The position numbers were made by a program, and so were the translations under genes. From Prochlorococcus marinus XMU1405 (GTDB lineage Bacteria > Cyanobacteriota > Cyanobacteriia > PCC-6307 > Cyanobiaceae), in assembly GCF_017696275.1 (NCBI RefSeq), contig NZ_JAAORF010000001.1:124001-188000 (forward strand): DNA of 64,000 nucleotides, in the 5' to 3' direction. Below, in pieces: positions 6,687 through 15,863 of this stretch (positions are counted from its first letter, which is position 1; each line of letters opens with the position of its first letter). The notes under the pieces are model-generated. The model had not been told where the DNA came from, searched no databases, and was given only the letters and a program-made list of their open reading frames with translations.

Positions 6687-8981
6687 TTAATCCAAAGATA
6701 AAGCATTAATTACAACTGTAATAGAGCTAATAGCCATCAATAATGCTGCAATTGAGGGAGTAAGAAGAATACCGTATTTAGGGAATAAAATGCCAGCGGC
6801 TAAAGGTATAGCTAGTAAGTTGTAACCAAAAGCCCATATTAGATTTTGTTTTATTTTTCTTATAGTTTTTTTTGCAAGATTAAAGGCGTAGGGTAATCCA
6901 TTTAGTTGATCTCCCATCAATACTACATCTGCATTTGACTTGGCTATTTGAGTCCCTGATCCCACAGCAATTCCTAAGTCTGAGGATGCTAAGGCTGGGA
7001 CATCATTAATACCATCACCAATCATTGCTACCTTACTGTTAATTTTTAAACTTTCTATAGTATTTAGCTTCATGTCAGGAAGAAGATCCCATTTTACTTC
7101 TGATTCTTTACAACCAATTTTTTTTGCTAAAGCTAAAACTGTTTGTTTTCTATCTCCACTTAAAATATTAATTTTAAATTTGTTTTCTCTTAAATTTTGA
7201 ACAGTTTTAATTGAATCATCTCTGAGTAAATCCCCTAGAAAGATAAAGCCTAATAACTTATCTTTGATACTTACACCAACGATAGTGTACGTTTTTGTCT
7301 CTTCATTTTCAATTACTTTTTTTGCCTCACTATCAATAATTATTCCTTTACTTAGTAGCCATTCAATATTTCCAATATTAATAAGTCCATCAATTGACTC
7401 TAGTTCTCCAGAAATACCTCGACCTGAATGAGTGAAAATTTTTTTTATTGGAAATAAACTTAAATTTTGTTTTTTTGCCTCTTGCATTAAGGCATCTGCG
7501 ATTGGATGCCTGCTTTCCTTTTCTAAACTGGCAGCTATTCTTAATAAAAATGAATGATCATCATTATTTTTATAATCAACAATGAAAGGTTTACCTTTTG
7601 TTAAAGTACCTGTCTTGTCAAAAATAATGTGATTAATTTTTGAAGCCATCTCTATTTTATCCCCGCCTTTAAATAAAACCCCTTTTTTTGCTGCTTTACC
7701 TGATGCGACAGTGATTACAGTTGGGGTGGCTAAACCTAATGCACAAGGACAAGCTATTACTAAAACAGCAATTGACAATTGAATGGCTAAGCTAAGGAAA
7801 TTCTCAGCATTACTACCAAGCGAACTATGAAGTGTGTGGCTTGATTGAGTGATGAAATTATGATTATGACTTAATAAATCTGGCCAAATGTTTCTTGCTC
7901 CCTGCCACCAAAAGAAGAAAGTTAGAGTAGCAAAAAAAAGTACAAAGTAAGTGAATTTGCCTGCAATTTCATCAGCAATTCTTTGAATGCGAGGTTTCCT
8001 AGCGTTTACAGACTCTATAAGATTTACTAGTTTTGCAAGAGAAGAATCGCCTCCGACCTTTTGTACTTTAAGTCTTAGAGTTGAATTAAGATTTAAAGAC
8101 CCACAAGATAGATTGTCACCTCCTTTTACCTCGATAGGTTTGGATTCTCCAGTAATATGTGAAACATCAACATATGAATTACCTTGGGTAACAACGCAGT
8201 CAGCAGGTACTCTATCTCCTGCTAAAACTTGAATCTCTTGATTAGGTCTTAAAGTATTTACTCTTATTAATTTTATTTGATTATCTTCTGTGTAGATATT
8301 TGCCATTTCAGGTTGAAGATCTAATAACTCTCCAATAGATGAACCAGTTTGGTATCTTGCTCTTTCCTCTAAGAAACGCCCAATTAATATAAAGCCTAAT
8401 AACATAACTGGTTCATTAAAAAAACAAGGAAAACCAGTGGCAGGAAATATTAAGGATAGAAGACTCGTTGAATATGCGCTCATCACTCCAAGAGCTACTA
8501 AGGAATCCATATCCGGACGGTTCTTAAAAAATGATTTAAATCCATTAATAATTATTCCTCTGCCAGGGAATAATAGAGCCGATGTTGCTAATGAAGCGTG
8601 AAAAAATATATTACCTAATATTGGAAAATTTATATATCTTCCTTCTGCTAAATGACCTAAACCTGAAAATAATAAAAGTAATAAAGCAAAAGTTAGTTTT
8701 TTCCATTGATTATTCCACTTCTTTTTTTTTTCTAATTCTGCCTTATTTATTTTTTTTGAAAAATCATTTGTGTAAATCTTTGATGGGAATCCATTCTCTT
8801 TAAGATTTTTGAGAACTGTTTCTATTTCTATATGTTTCTGGGTAATTTCAAAATATGCACTTTCAGTTAGTAAGTTAACAGAAACATTTTCAATACCATC
8901 AGAATTATTTAATATTTTTTCAACAGTACTAACACAACCTCCGCACTTCATTCCTGTAATGTTTAATTGAATGCTTTCCAT
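6687..8981 (-). CDS. Copper-transporting P1B-type ATPase
   Basis: The protein has about 764 residues and pumps Cu(I) across the cytoplasmic or thylakoid membrane. Domains in order: an N-terminal heavy-metal-associated domain with GMKCGGC (Cys13 and Cys16), paired membrane helices, the actuator with TGES, the metal-binding ACPCALGLATP helix, the phosphorylation site DKTGTLT, and the hinge GDGINDVPAL. The last helices carry FGYN and MAISS, which are diagnostic for Cu(I) selectivity. Whether it corresponds to CtaA (plasma membrane import) or PacS (thylakoid delivery to plastocyanin) cannot be decided from sequence. The ATG at 8981 is preferred over a GTG three codons upstream because the HMA domain begins immediately after it. 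It is first in a unit with tmk and holB and divergent from ycf3. Confidence 0.93.
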   Translation of the reverse strand: MESIQLNITGMKCGGCVSTVEKILNNSDGIENVSVNLLTESAYFEITQKHIEIETVLKNLKENGFPSKIYTNDFSKKINKAELEKKKKWNNQWKKLTFALLLLLFSGLGHLAEGRYINFPILGNIFFHASLATSALLFPGRGIIINGFKSFFKNRPDMDSLVALGVMSAYSTSLLSLIFPATGFPCFFNEPVMLLGFILIGRFLEERARYQTGSSIGELLDLQPEMANIYTEDNQIKLIRVNTLRPNQEIQVLAGDRVPADCVVTQGNSYVDVSHITGESKPIEVKGGDNLSCGSLNLNSTLRLKVQKVGGDSSLAKLVNLIESVNARKPRIQRIADEIAGKFTYFVLFFATLTFFFWWQGARNIWPDLLSHNHNFITQSSHTLHSSLGSNAENFLSLAIQLSIAVLVIACPCALGLATPTVITVASGKAAKKGVLFKGGDKIEMASKINHIIFDKTGTLTKGKPFIVDYKNNDDHSFLLRIAASLEKESRHPIADALMQEAKKQNLSLFPIKKIFTHSGRGISGELESIDGLINIGNIEWLLSKGIIIDSEAKKVIENEETKTYTIVGVSIKDKLLGFIFLGDLLRDDSIKTVQNLRENKFKINILSGDRKQTVLALAKKIGCKESEVKWDLLPDMKLNTIESLKINSKVAMIGDGINDVPALASSDLGIAVGSGTQIAKSNADVVLMGDQLNGLPYAFNLAKKTIRKIKQNLIWAFGYNLLAIPLAAGILFPKYGILLTPSIAALLMAISSITVVINALSLD

Positions 8982-9104
8982 ATTTTTCACTGTTGAATCA
9001 AATTCTAATGCTTAACCTTTTTTTTAACTATAATAATAAATGTAATATACTTTTTAAATAGTTATTTTTTAAATTACTATATTAATTTTATTAGTTTTAG
9101 AGCG

Positions 9105-9626
9105 GTGCCAAGTAATCAAAATAGAGACAATTTTATCGATAAAGCTTTTACTGTAATTGCTGAATCTATAGTAAAAATAATGCCTATTGCAGAGAAAGAA
9201 AAAAAAGCATATATCTATTACAGAGATGGCCTAGCAGCACAAAATAATGGAGATTATTCAGAAGCATTAGAATATTACAAAGAGAGTTTACTACTTGAAG
9301 AAAATAAAATTGATAGGGGTGAGACTTTAAAAAATATGGCAATAATATATATGAGTAATGGTGAAGAGGATCTGTCTATTGAAACTTATGAAAAAGCATT
9401 AGTAGAAAATCCTAAACAGCCATCATGCCTTAAAAATATAGGTTTGATTTATGAAAAAAGGGGAAGATATGCTGAGCAAAATGGTGATTTAGATCAAAGA
9501 GACATTTGGTTTGATAAGGCTGCTGAAGTCTGGTCTAAAGCAGTGAGACTATATCCAGGTGGTTATCTAGATATTGAGAATTGGTTGAAAAACTCCGGAA
9601 GAAGTTCAATCGATATGTATCTCTAA
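9105..9626 (+). CDS. ycf3: Photosystem I assembly protein Ycf3
   Basis: This 173-residue soluble TPR protein, peripheral on the thylakoid, is required for assembly of PSI core subunits. Three TPR units can be seen ([20 protein letters not shown] near 38-57; then residues about 75-105 with [16 protein letters not shown]; then 108-150 with [17 protein letters not shown]). Length and the C-terminal [13 protein letters not shown] match the cyanobacterial and plastid family. Translation starts at a GTG; no ATG is available nearby. It is transcribed alone, divergent from the copper ATPase and convergent with radA with only a few bases between stops. Confidence 0.97.
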   Translation: MPSNQNRDNFIDKAFTVIAESIVKIMPIAEKEKKAYIYYRDGLAAQNNGDYSEALEYYKESLLLEENKIDRGETLKNMAIIYMSNGEEDLSIETYEKALVENPKQPSCLKNIGLIYEKRGRYAEQNGDLDQRDIWFDKAAEVWSKAVRLYPGGYLDIENWLKNSGRSSIDMYL

Positions 9627-9630
9627 TTTT

Positions 9631-10983
9631 TTAATCTGATAAGGAATAGTCAACTGCTTCTTTAATATTTGATATTTCTTTGATATTTATTAAATTTTGA
9701 AAATTATTATTTAGGTCCTCCTCAAGTTTTGGCACTACTATATTTTTTATCCCCAGTCTTACAGCTTCTTCTATCTTTGCTCGAAGGTTATTTGATTTTC
9801 TAACCTGACCGCTCAAACCCAATTCTCCAATAAATGAGCTACTTGCCAAAGGAGGGATATTTTTCAAACTTGATAAAATTGATATTGCTACACCTAAGTC
9901 AGATGATGGATCATTAATCTCAAAACCCCCACCAGTAGCTATATAACAATCAAATTCAGATAATTTTATCCCTACGTGTTTTTCAATAACAGCTAGAATT
10001 TGATGTAATCTATTTATGTTTATTCCAGTTGTAGTACGTCTTGGGTTACTGTAGAAAGTTTTATTTACAAGTGCTTGTATATCAACTGCTAATGGTCGAG
10101 TGCCTTCATTTGTAATCGTAGTTGTTACACCTGCAATATTTTCTTTATTTGTAAAAATTGAACTTGGGTTTTTTATCTCTCTTAAGCCCTCTTCACGCAT
10201 TTCAAAAATTCCAATTTCAAAAGTTGATCCAAATCGATTTTTTATACTTCTCAGTAATCTATGTGAGGAGATATTATCTCCTTCAAAGTTTATTACTGTA
10301 TCAACTAAATGCTCTAGAGTTTTAGGACCAGCTAAAACACCATCTTTGGTTACATGACCAATTATTAAAAGCGCAATATTTTTGTCTTTGGCGAGATTTT
10401 GCAATTCAGATGAGCATGCTCTAACTTGAGAAACAGATCCTGGCGAACTTTCCATCTCATGATTATGGATAGCTTGAATACTATCAATAATTGCGAAACT
10501 TGGATTTACCTGTTTGATCTCCTCAATTATTAGGGATAAATTAGTTTCTGCAAAAATTTTTAAATCAATACTGTTTTGATTTAATCTTTCCCATCTAATT
10601 TTTACTTGTTCTAAAGATTCTTCTGCAGTTATGTATAAAACTTTCTCATTGAGAGATATTTTTCCTGCTGATTGAAGAACTATTGTGCTTTTACCTATAC
10701 CTGGTTCTCCTCCAAGTAAAACAACAGATCCAGGTACTATTCCACCTCCGAGAACTCGATCAAATTCCCTAAAACCACTTGTAAATCTTGATATTTTTTT
10801 TGATGAAATTTCATTAAACGGTATAGATTTTTTATTATTTGCTATTTCTTGATATTTAGATCTCTTGCTTTTAATTTCTTCTATAATAGAGTTCCATGAG
10901 TTGCAATTTAGGCATTTCCCAAAGTATTGAGAAGTTTTAGTCCCACAGTTTTGACAAATAAAAGTTGACAATTTGCTAGACAT
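9631..10983 (-). CDS. radA: DNA repair protein RadA
   Basis: This 450-residue RecA-like branch-migration helicase acts in homologous recombination. It has an N-terminal zinc finger (Cys10, 13, 27 and 30 within CQNCGTKT and CLNCNSW), then the ATPase core with Walker A GGEPGIGKST near residue 90 and Walker B FAIIDS. The RadA signature KNRFGSTFEIG follows, then a C-terminal Lon-protease-like domain (ATGGGFEIND, GELGLSGQVRK). All diagnostic elements are present and the length is normal. It is divergent from rpaB with about 108 bp between starts, so the two may share a control region. Confidence 0.98.
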   Translation of the reverse strand: MSSKLSTFICQNCGTKTSQYFGKCLNCNSWNSIIEEIKSKRSKYQEIANNKKSIPFNEISSKKISRFTSGFREFDRVLGGGIVPGSVVLLGGEPGIGKSTIVLQSAGKISLNEKVLYITAEESLEQVKIRWERLNQNSIDLKIFAETNLSLIIEEIKQVNPSFAIIDSIQAIHNHEMESSPGSVSQVRACSSELQNLAKDKNIALLIIGHVTKDGVLAGPKTLEHLVDTVINFEGDNISSHRLLRSIKNRFGSTFEIGIFEMREEGLREIKNPSSIFTNKENIAGVTTTITNEGTRPLAVDIQALVNKTFYSNPRRTTTGININRLHQILAVIEKHVGIKLSEFDCYIATGGGFEINDPSSDLGVAISILSSLKNIPPLASSSFIGELGLSGQVRKSNNLRAKIEEAVRLGIKNIVVPKLEEDLNNNFQNLINIKEISNIKEAVDYSLSD

Positions 10984-11091
10984 TTAGTTTTTTTAATAAA
11001 GTAATGGAACTAGAATGTTTGGGATATTGCCCCTCTACAAGTTAGATTAGACTAATAATTAATTCTCTTACTGATTAGCTAATAGAAACAA

Positions 11092-11838
11092 ATGGCTCTA
11101 TCTAGTCAAACTAAAGAAACAATCCTTGTCGCAGATGACGAGGCAAGTATCAGAAGAATTCTGGAGACGCGTCTCTCCATGATTGGCTACAAAGTTGTCA
11201 CTGCATGTGATGGTAAAGAAGCACTAAAGTTATTTAAAGATTATGAGCCTGATTTAGTCGTACTCGACGTCATGATGCCAAAGTTAGACGGTTATGGAGT
11301 TTGTCAGGAATTAAGGAAAGACTCTGATGTACCAATTGTCATGTTAACTGCATTAGGAGATGTAGCAGATAGGATAACAGGCTTAGAATTAGGGGCTGAT
11401 GATTATGTCGTGAAACCATTTAGTCCAAAGGAATTAGAAGCTAGAATTAGGTGCGTTCTAAGAAGAATTGATAAAGAACAAATTCCTGGAATGCCTAATT
11501 CAGGATTAATTTTGGTTACTGATATAAAAATTGATACAAATCGAAGACAAGTCTTTAAAAGTGATGAGAGAATTAGATTGACTGGAATGGAATTTAGTCT
11601 CTTAGAACTTTTGGTAAGTAGGTCAGGAGAGCCATTTAGTAGAGGAGAGATTTTAAAAGAAGTTTGGGGATACACACCCGAGAGACATGTAGATACTAGA
11701 GTAGTTGATGTTCACATATCTCGATTAAGATCGAAATTAGAGGCTGATCCGGCAAATCCTGAATTGATATTAACAGCAAGGGGCACAGGATATCTTTTTC
11801 AAAGGATTGTTGATATTACACCTTTTGATGGTAAGTAA
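11092..11838 (+). CDS. rpaB: OmpR-type response regulator RpaB
   Basis: The protein has 248 residues. The receiver domain has ADDE (14-17), phospho-acceptor Asp59 (VVLDVMMPKLDGYG) and DDYVVKPF. A winged-helix domain follows with LTGMEFSLLELL, VWGYTPERHVDTR and the wing TARGTGYLFQRI. The sequence is an excellent match to RpaB, the essential cyanobacterial regulator that binds HLR1 elements and represses or activates photosynthesis and high-light genes according to redox state. Its stop codon at 11836-11838 directly abuts the plsX ATG at 11839. The rpaB-plsX-fabH-fabD-plsC series is on one strand, so signalling and lipid synthesis are physically linked. Confidence 0.97.
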   Translation: MALSSQTKETILVADDEASIRRILETRLSMIGYKVVTACDGKEALKLFKDYEPDLVVLDVMMPKLDGYGVCQELRKDSDVPIVMLTALGDVADRITGLELGADDYVVKPFSPKELEARIRCVLRRIDKEQIPGMPNSGLILVTDIKIDTNRRQVFKSDERIRLTGMEFSLLELLVSRSGEPFSRGEILKEVWGYTPERHVDTRVVDVHISRLRSKLEADPANPELILTARGTGYLFQRIVDITPFDGK

Positions 11839-13257
11839 ATGGGCAAAGAAACTGTACATAAAATTAACAAGCCCAGAGCTATTAGAAGATTAGTAATTTG
11901 GTATAAAAGAAACTCGGCTGTAACTTCAATAGTAGATACTGCTACTAGTTCTGCAGTTACAGCTAGTAACGTCGCGGGTAATGTAGTTTCAGGTGCTGGG
12001 TCTGTCGTAAGTACAGCTAGTAATGTTGCCAGTAATGTTGCAGGTAATGTTGCGGGTAATGTAGTCTCAAGCGCTGAATCTGTTGTTAATACCGCTAGTA
12101 GTGTTGTTTCAAATGCTAGTTCAATAGCTAAAAATAAATTACAGCCATTAGTTTTTGATCCATTTAAAAGATTGCAAAACAACGATAATGTTTTAGATAA
12201 GGAAGAAGAATCTCAATCTAAAAGGATTTGGATTGCAGTTGATGGAATGGGTGGAGATTATGCGCCTGGGCCAATATTAGAAGGTTGCCTTGAAGCAATT
12301 AGCAGATTTCCAATAAATATAAAGTTTGTTGGCAAAATTGAAAAAGTCAAAAATGCTGCAGAAAAAAATGATTTAGCAGAATTAGTTGAAAAAGAAATAG
12401 AAAATAATCGTCTCGAATTAATTGATAGTGGAGATCCTATAGGAATGAATGAAGAGGCTACTGCGGTTAGAAAAAGGAAAAATGCAACTATAAATGTTGC
12501 GATGGATTTAGTAAGAAATAATAAAGCTCAAGCTGTTTATTCAGCTGGCAATTCTGGTGCAATGATGGCTTCTGCCATATTTAGAATTGGTAGGTTGAAA
12601 GGGATTGATAGACCTGCAATAGGTGCATTATTTCCTACAAGGGATCAAACTCGTCCTGTCTTAGTCTTAGATGTTGGCGCAAATACCGATTGTAAACCCT
12701 CTTATCTGCATCAGTTTGCTCTTCTAGGTAATATTTATGCAAAAGATGTTTTGCAAGTAAAAAAACCAAGAATTGGTCTCTTAAATATAGGCGAAGAGGA
12801 ATGTAAAGGTAATGATTTATCCTTAAAAACATTTGAATTACTATCTAATGAAAAAAGTTTTGATTTTAAGGGAAATTGTGAAGGTCGTGATGTTTTATCA
12901 GGTAATTTTGACGTAGTAGTGTGTGACGGGTTTACTGGAAATATATTATTAAAATTTCTTGAGTCTGTGGGAGGCGTTTTATTAGATATTTTGAGAGCTG
13001 AGCTTCCAAGAGGAAGACGGGGTAAAGTTGGTTCAGCTTTTTTAAGAAGTAATTTACTCAGAATTAAAAAAAGGTTAGATCATGCCGAGCATGGTGGTGC
13101 CTTATTACTCGGAGTCAATGGTATTTGCGTGATCGGTCACGGTAGCAGTAAGTCCTTATCGGTAGTAAGCGCTCTTCGTTTGGCTCACTCGGCAGTGAAT
13201 CATAATGTGATGGAAAATTTAAATCAACTTCAAAAGCTTCAAGTTTTAAATTCATAA
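11839..13257 (+). CDS. plsX: Phosphate acyltransferase PlsX with repetitive N-terminal extension
   Basis: The protein has 472 residues. The PlsX core begins near residue 129 (RIWIAVDGMGGDYAPGP) and contains YSAGNSGAMM, LDVGAN and GFTGNILLK. PlsX makes acyl-phosphate from acyl-ACP, the first step of PlsX/PlsY/PlsC phospholipid synthesis. The family is normally about 330-350 residues. Here 128 extra residues precede it: a basic start (RRLVIWYKR) and, at about 30-95, an Ala/Val/Ser/Asn repeat built from SNVAGNVV and SVVSTA units. That segment looks like an amphipathic helical membrane-contact repeat, which is inference. The ATG immediately follows the rpaB stop. No better internal start is visible near residue 129, so the extension is likely translated. 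Confidence 0.95.
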   Translation: MGKETVHKINKPRAIRRLVIWYKRNSAVTSIVDTATSSAVTASNVAGNVVSGAGSVVSTASNVASNVAGNVAGNVVSSAESVVNTASSVVSNASSIAKNKLQPLVFDPFKRLQNNDNVLDKEEESQSKRIWIAVDGMGGDYAPGPILEGCLEAISRFPINIKFVGKIEKVKNAAEKNDLAELVEKEIENNRLELIDSGDPIGMNEEATAVRKRKNATINVAMDLVRNNKAQAVYSAGNSGAMMASAIFRIGRLKGIDRPAIGALFPTRDQTRPVLVLDVGANTDCKPSYLHQFALLGNIYAKDVLQVKKPRIGLLNIGEEECKGNDLSLKTFELLSNEKSFDFKGNCEGRDVLSGNFDVVVCDGFTGNILLKFLESVGGVLLDILRAELPRGRRGKVGSAFLRSNLLRIKKRLDHAEHGGALLLGVNGICVIGHGSSKSLSVVSALRLAHSAVNHNVMENLNQLQKLQVLNS

Positions 13258-13310
13258 AACATATTGCGACAAATTTATGTTTGACTTATATAAGTAACTA
13301 AAAAATTCTT

Positions 13311-14318
13311 TTGGAAGGAATAAAGTTTAACCAAATTGGAGTCTCATTTAAAGGGAGTGGCAGTTATGTACCCGATCAAATACTAACCAATCAAAAAATT
13401 AGTCAAAAGGTAGATACAAATGATGAATGGATAAAGTCTAGGACTGGCATTTCTGAGAGAAGAATTTCTAGCTCTGAAGATGGTGTGACTGAAATGGGTT
13501 ATGAGGCTGCACTATCTGCGATTGAAATGGCTGATTGGGATATTAAAACTATTGATTTGATTGTTTTAGCTACTTCTACTCCAAATGATTTGTTTGGTTC
13601 GGCGCCCTCTATTCAAGCCAAGTTAGGAGCCCATAATGCTGTAGCTTTTGATTTAACTGCAGCATGTAGTGGTTTTTTATTCGCCTTAATAACAGCCTCA
13701 CAATTTTTAAAAGGGGGTAGTTTTAGAAGGGCTATAGTTATAGGAGCAGATCAACTATCAAGTTTTGTTGATTGGAATGATAGAAGAAGTTGCATTTTAT
13801 TTGGAGATGGTGCAGGTGCATTAGCAATTGAAGCCACCAATGAATTTGATAGTTTTATTGGTTTTGACATGAGAACTGATGGGGAAAGGGGTTCTTTTCT
13901 TAATCTTCCATCAAAAAATAATATGGATTCAATAATTGATAACGTTAATTTTTTAAGTGGAGGTTTTTCGCCAATTCAAATGAATGGTCAGGAAGTTTAT
14001 AAATTTGCAGTTAGAGAAGTTCCAATCATTCTTGAAAAGTTGTTTAGAAAAATGAAATATAGTTCTGATGAAGTTGATTGGCTTGTATTGCATCAAGCTA
14101 ATAAAAGAATTTTGGATTCTGTAGGAGATAGGTTAAAAATTCCTAAAGAAAAAATTCTTAGCAATTTAGAAAAATATGGTAATACTTCAGCAGCAACAAT
14201 TCCGCTAATGATGGATGAGGCTATTAGAAACAATAGAATTAAACAAAATGATATTATTGCTACAAGTGGTTTTGGTGCTGGCCTAAGTTGGGGTGCAGCC
14301 CTCATTAAATGGGTTTAA
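13311..14318 (+). CDS. fabH: Beta-ketoacyl-ACP synthase III
   Basis: This 335-residue thiolase-fold enzyme condenses acetyl-CoA with malonyl-ACP to start fatty acid synthesis. The catalytic triad is visible: Cys119 (LTAACSGFLF), His261 (LHQANKR) and Asn291 (GNTSAAT). The C-terminal GFGAGLSWGA is typical. The start is a TTG at 13311. A purine-rich GGAAGGA falls inside the first codons rather than before them, but no in-frame ATG exists upstream of the conserved GSGSYVPDQ region. It is the third gene of the rpaB-plsX-fabH-fabD-plsC series, 53 bp after plsX and 18 bp before fabD. Confidence 0.97.
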   Translation: MEGIKFNQIGVSFKGSGSYVPDQILTNQKISQKVDTNDEWIKSRTGISERRISSSEDGVTEMGYEAALSAIEMADWDIKTIDLIVLATSTPNDLFGSAPSIQAKLGAHNAVAFDLTAACSGFLFALITASQFLKGGSFRRAIVIGADQLSSFVDWNDRRSCILFGDGAGALAIEATNEFDSFIGFDMRTDGERGSFLNLPSKNNMDSIIDNVNFLSGGFSPIQMNGQEVYKFAVREVPIILEKLFRKMKYSSDEVDWLVLHQANKRILDSVGDRLKIPKEKILSNLEKYGNTSAATIPLMMDEAIRNNRIKQNDIIATSGFGAGLSWGAALIKWV

Positions 14319-14336
14319 AAACTAAATAGGAAAATT

Positions 14337-15233
14337 ATGACAGTTGCATGGGTATTCCCTGGACAGGGTTCGCAAAAAATAGGTATGGCAAAACAAGTTC
14401 AAAATTTGTCAAATACAGAGGAGAGGTTTAGTTATGCTTCTGAGATATTTGAGCGGAATTTATTTGAAATTTGTGAGTTAAATTCTGAACCATCTAATTC
14501 TCTTTATGATTTAAATAACACAAGAAATACACAAATTTGTCTTTTTTTAATCGAATCAATTTTATTAGATGCCCTAAAAGATAAAGGTATGAAACCAAAT
14601 TATGTTGCTGGGCATAGTCTAGGAGAAATTACTGCTCTGTACTGCGCAGAAGTTTTTTCATTCGAAGATTGTGTATCTCTAATAAAAGTGAGATCTGAAT
14701 TAATGGTAAGTGCTGGGAAAGGATCTATGGCAGCAGTAATTGGTTTTGACAGAAATCAACTTGAGTTATTAGTAAAAAAAATTGACGATATTGTAATTGC
14801 TAATGATAATAGCTCGTCCCAAGTTGTCTTGTCCGGCTCTAATGAAGCATTAGATAATTTATCGAAAGAAATTACTTGTAAAAGATTCTTAAAATTAAAT
14901 GTTTCAGGTGCTTTTCATTCACCATTAATGAAGGAGCCTTCAATAAAATTTTCTGAATATTTAAAACAGATTAAATTTCAAAATCCTTTATTTCCCGTCA
15001 TAAGTAATTATGATCCTACACTTTGCAGCGATCCAAATGAGCTAAAAATTAGATTGGAAAATCAAATGTGTAATGGAGTGAGATGGCGAGAAACTATGGA
15101 TTTAATGGCAAAAGATAGTAATCTGCATATTGTTGAAATTGGCCCGTCAAATGTACTTAGCGGTTTAGGAAAAAGACATCTGAAGGATATAAAAATTTCT
15201 CAAGTTTCATCTTCAGATAAATTAACTTATTAA
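14337..15233 (+). CDS. fabD: Malonyl-CoA:ACP transacylase
   Basis: This 298-residue enzyme transfers malonyl from CoA to ACP for fatty acid elongation. Active-site Ser94 lies in AGHSLGEITA and His193 in GAFHSPLM. The N-terminal FPGQGSQ motif is present. An AGGA about 6 bases upstream of the ATG at 14337 is a reasonable ribosome binding site. It lies 18 bp after fabH and a few bases before plsC, so co-translation within the lipid operon is expected. Length and motifs are standard. Confidence 0.98.
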   Translation: MTVAWVFPGQGSQKIGMAKQVQNLSNTEERFSYASEIFERNLFEICELNSEPSNSLYDLNNTRNTQICLFLIESILLDALKDKGMKPNYVAGHSLGEITALYCAEVFSFEDCVSLIKVRSELMVSAGKGSMAAVIGFDRNQLELLVKKIDDIVIANDNSSSQVVLSGSNEALDNLSKEITCKRFLKLNVSGAFHSPLMKEPSIKFSEYLKQIKFQNPLFPVISNYDPTLCSDPNELKIRLENQMCNGVRWRETMDLMAKDSNLHIVEIGPSNVLSGLGKRHLKDIKISQVSSSDKLTY

Positions 15234-15238
15234 TTCTT

Positions 15239-15859
15239 ATGAAAAACTATATTTTTCAAAAATTAATATATCAATTAGTCAGCAAACTTTTTGTATTTCC
15301 TATTTACAAATTTGTATTTAAAGGCCATTTAATAGGTAGAGAAAATATACCTCAAAAAGATTCTTTTATAATGGTTTCTAATCATGGTTCTTTACTCGAC
15401 CCTCCTTTGTTAGGTCACGCTCTTGAACGAAATATATCTTTTATGGCAAAGGCAGAGCTTTTCAAAATACCTGTTCTTGGCTTTATTATAAAGGCTTGTG
15501 GAGCATATCCTGTGAAGAGGGGAATTGCTGATAAAAATACTATTAAAATAGCATGTGAAAAATTAATAAATAACAACTCTATTGGAATTTTTATTGATGG
15601 AACTCGTCAAAAAAATGGGCGAGTTAATAGACCAAAACAAGGCGCTGCATTATTAGCTTTTAAAAATCAAAAATTACTATTACCCGTTGCAATAGTTAAT
15701 TCAAATAAACTAATAAAATTTAAATTCTGTATACCTTTTTTTTCAAAAATAATTATCAAAGTGGGCAAACCTATAAAACCTCCACAAAGCTCATCAAAAG
15801 ATCATCTGAATATCGTAACAATGAACCTTCAAGATAATATTAATAATTTGATTGGATAA
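15239..15859 (+). CDS. plsC: 1-acyl-sn-glycerol-3-phosphate acyltransferase
   Basis: This 206-residue membrane-associated enzyme acylates lysophosphatidic acid to phosphatidic acid. The catalytic HX4D motif is His49-Asp54 (SNHGSLLDPP). The acceptor motif appears as IDGTRQKNG, where FPEGTR is usual. The N-terminal 25 residues are hydrophobic and aromatic and could insert in the membrane. It closes the rpaB-plsX-fabH-fabD-plsC unit and together with PlsX and a PlsY encoded elsewhere would complete phosphatidate synthesis. It converges with tsaB a few bases downstream. Confidence 0.93.
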   Translation: MKNYIFQKLIYQLVSKLFVFPIYKFVFKGHLIGRENIPQKDSFIMVSNHGSLLDPPLLGHALERNISFMAKAELFKIPVLGFIIKACGAYPVKRGIADKNTIKIACEKLINNNSIGIFIDGTRQKNGRVNRPKQGAALLAFKNQKLLLPVAIVNSNKLIKFKFCIPFFSKIIIKVGKPIKPPQSSSKDHLNIVTMNLQDNINNLIG

Positions 15860-15863
15860 ATAA

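Noticed and set aside
11799-12182. Minus-strand open frame with Leu/Ala/Thr repeats under plsX
   Set aside because: It is the antisense image of the repetitive plsX N-terminal extension. Its repeats follow directly from the sense-strand repeats.
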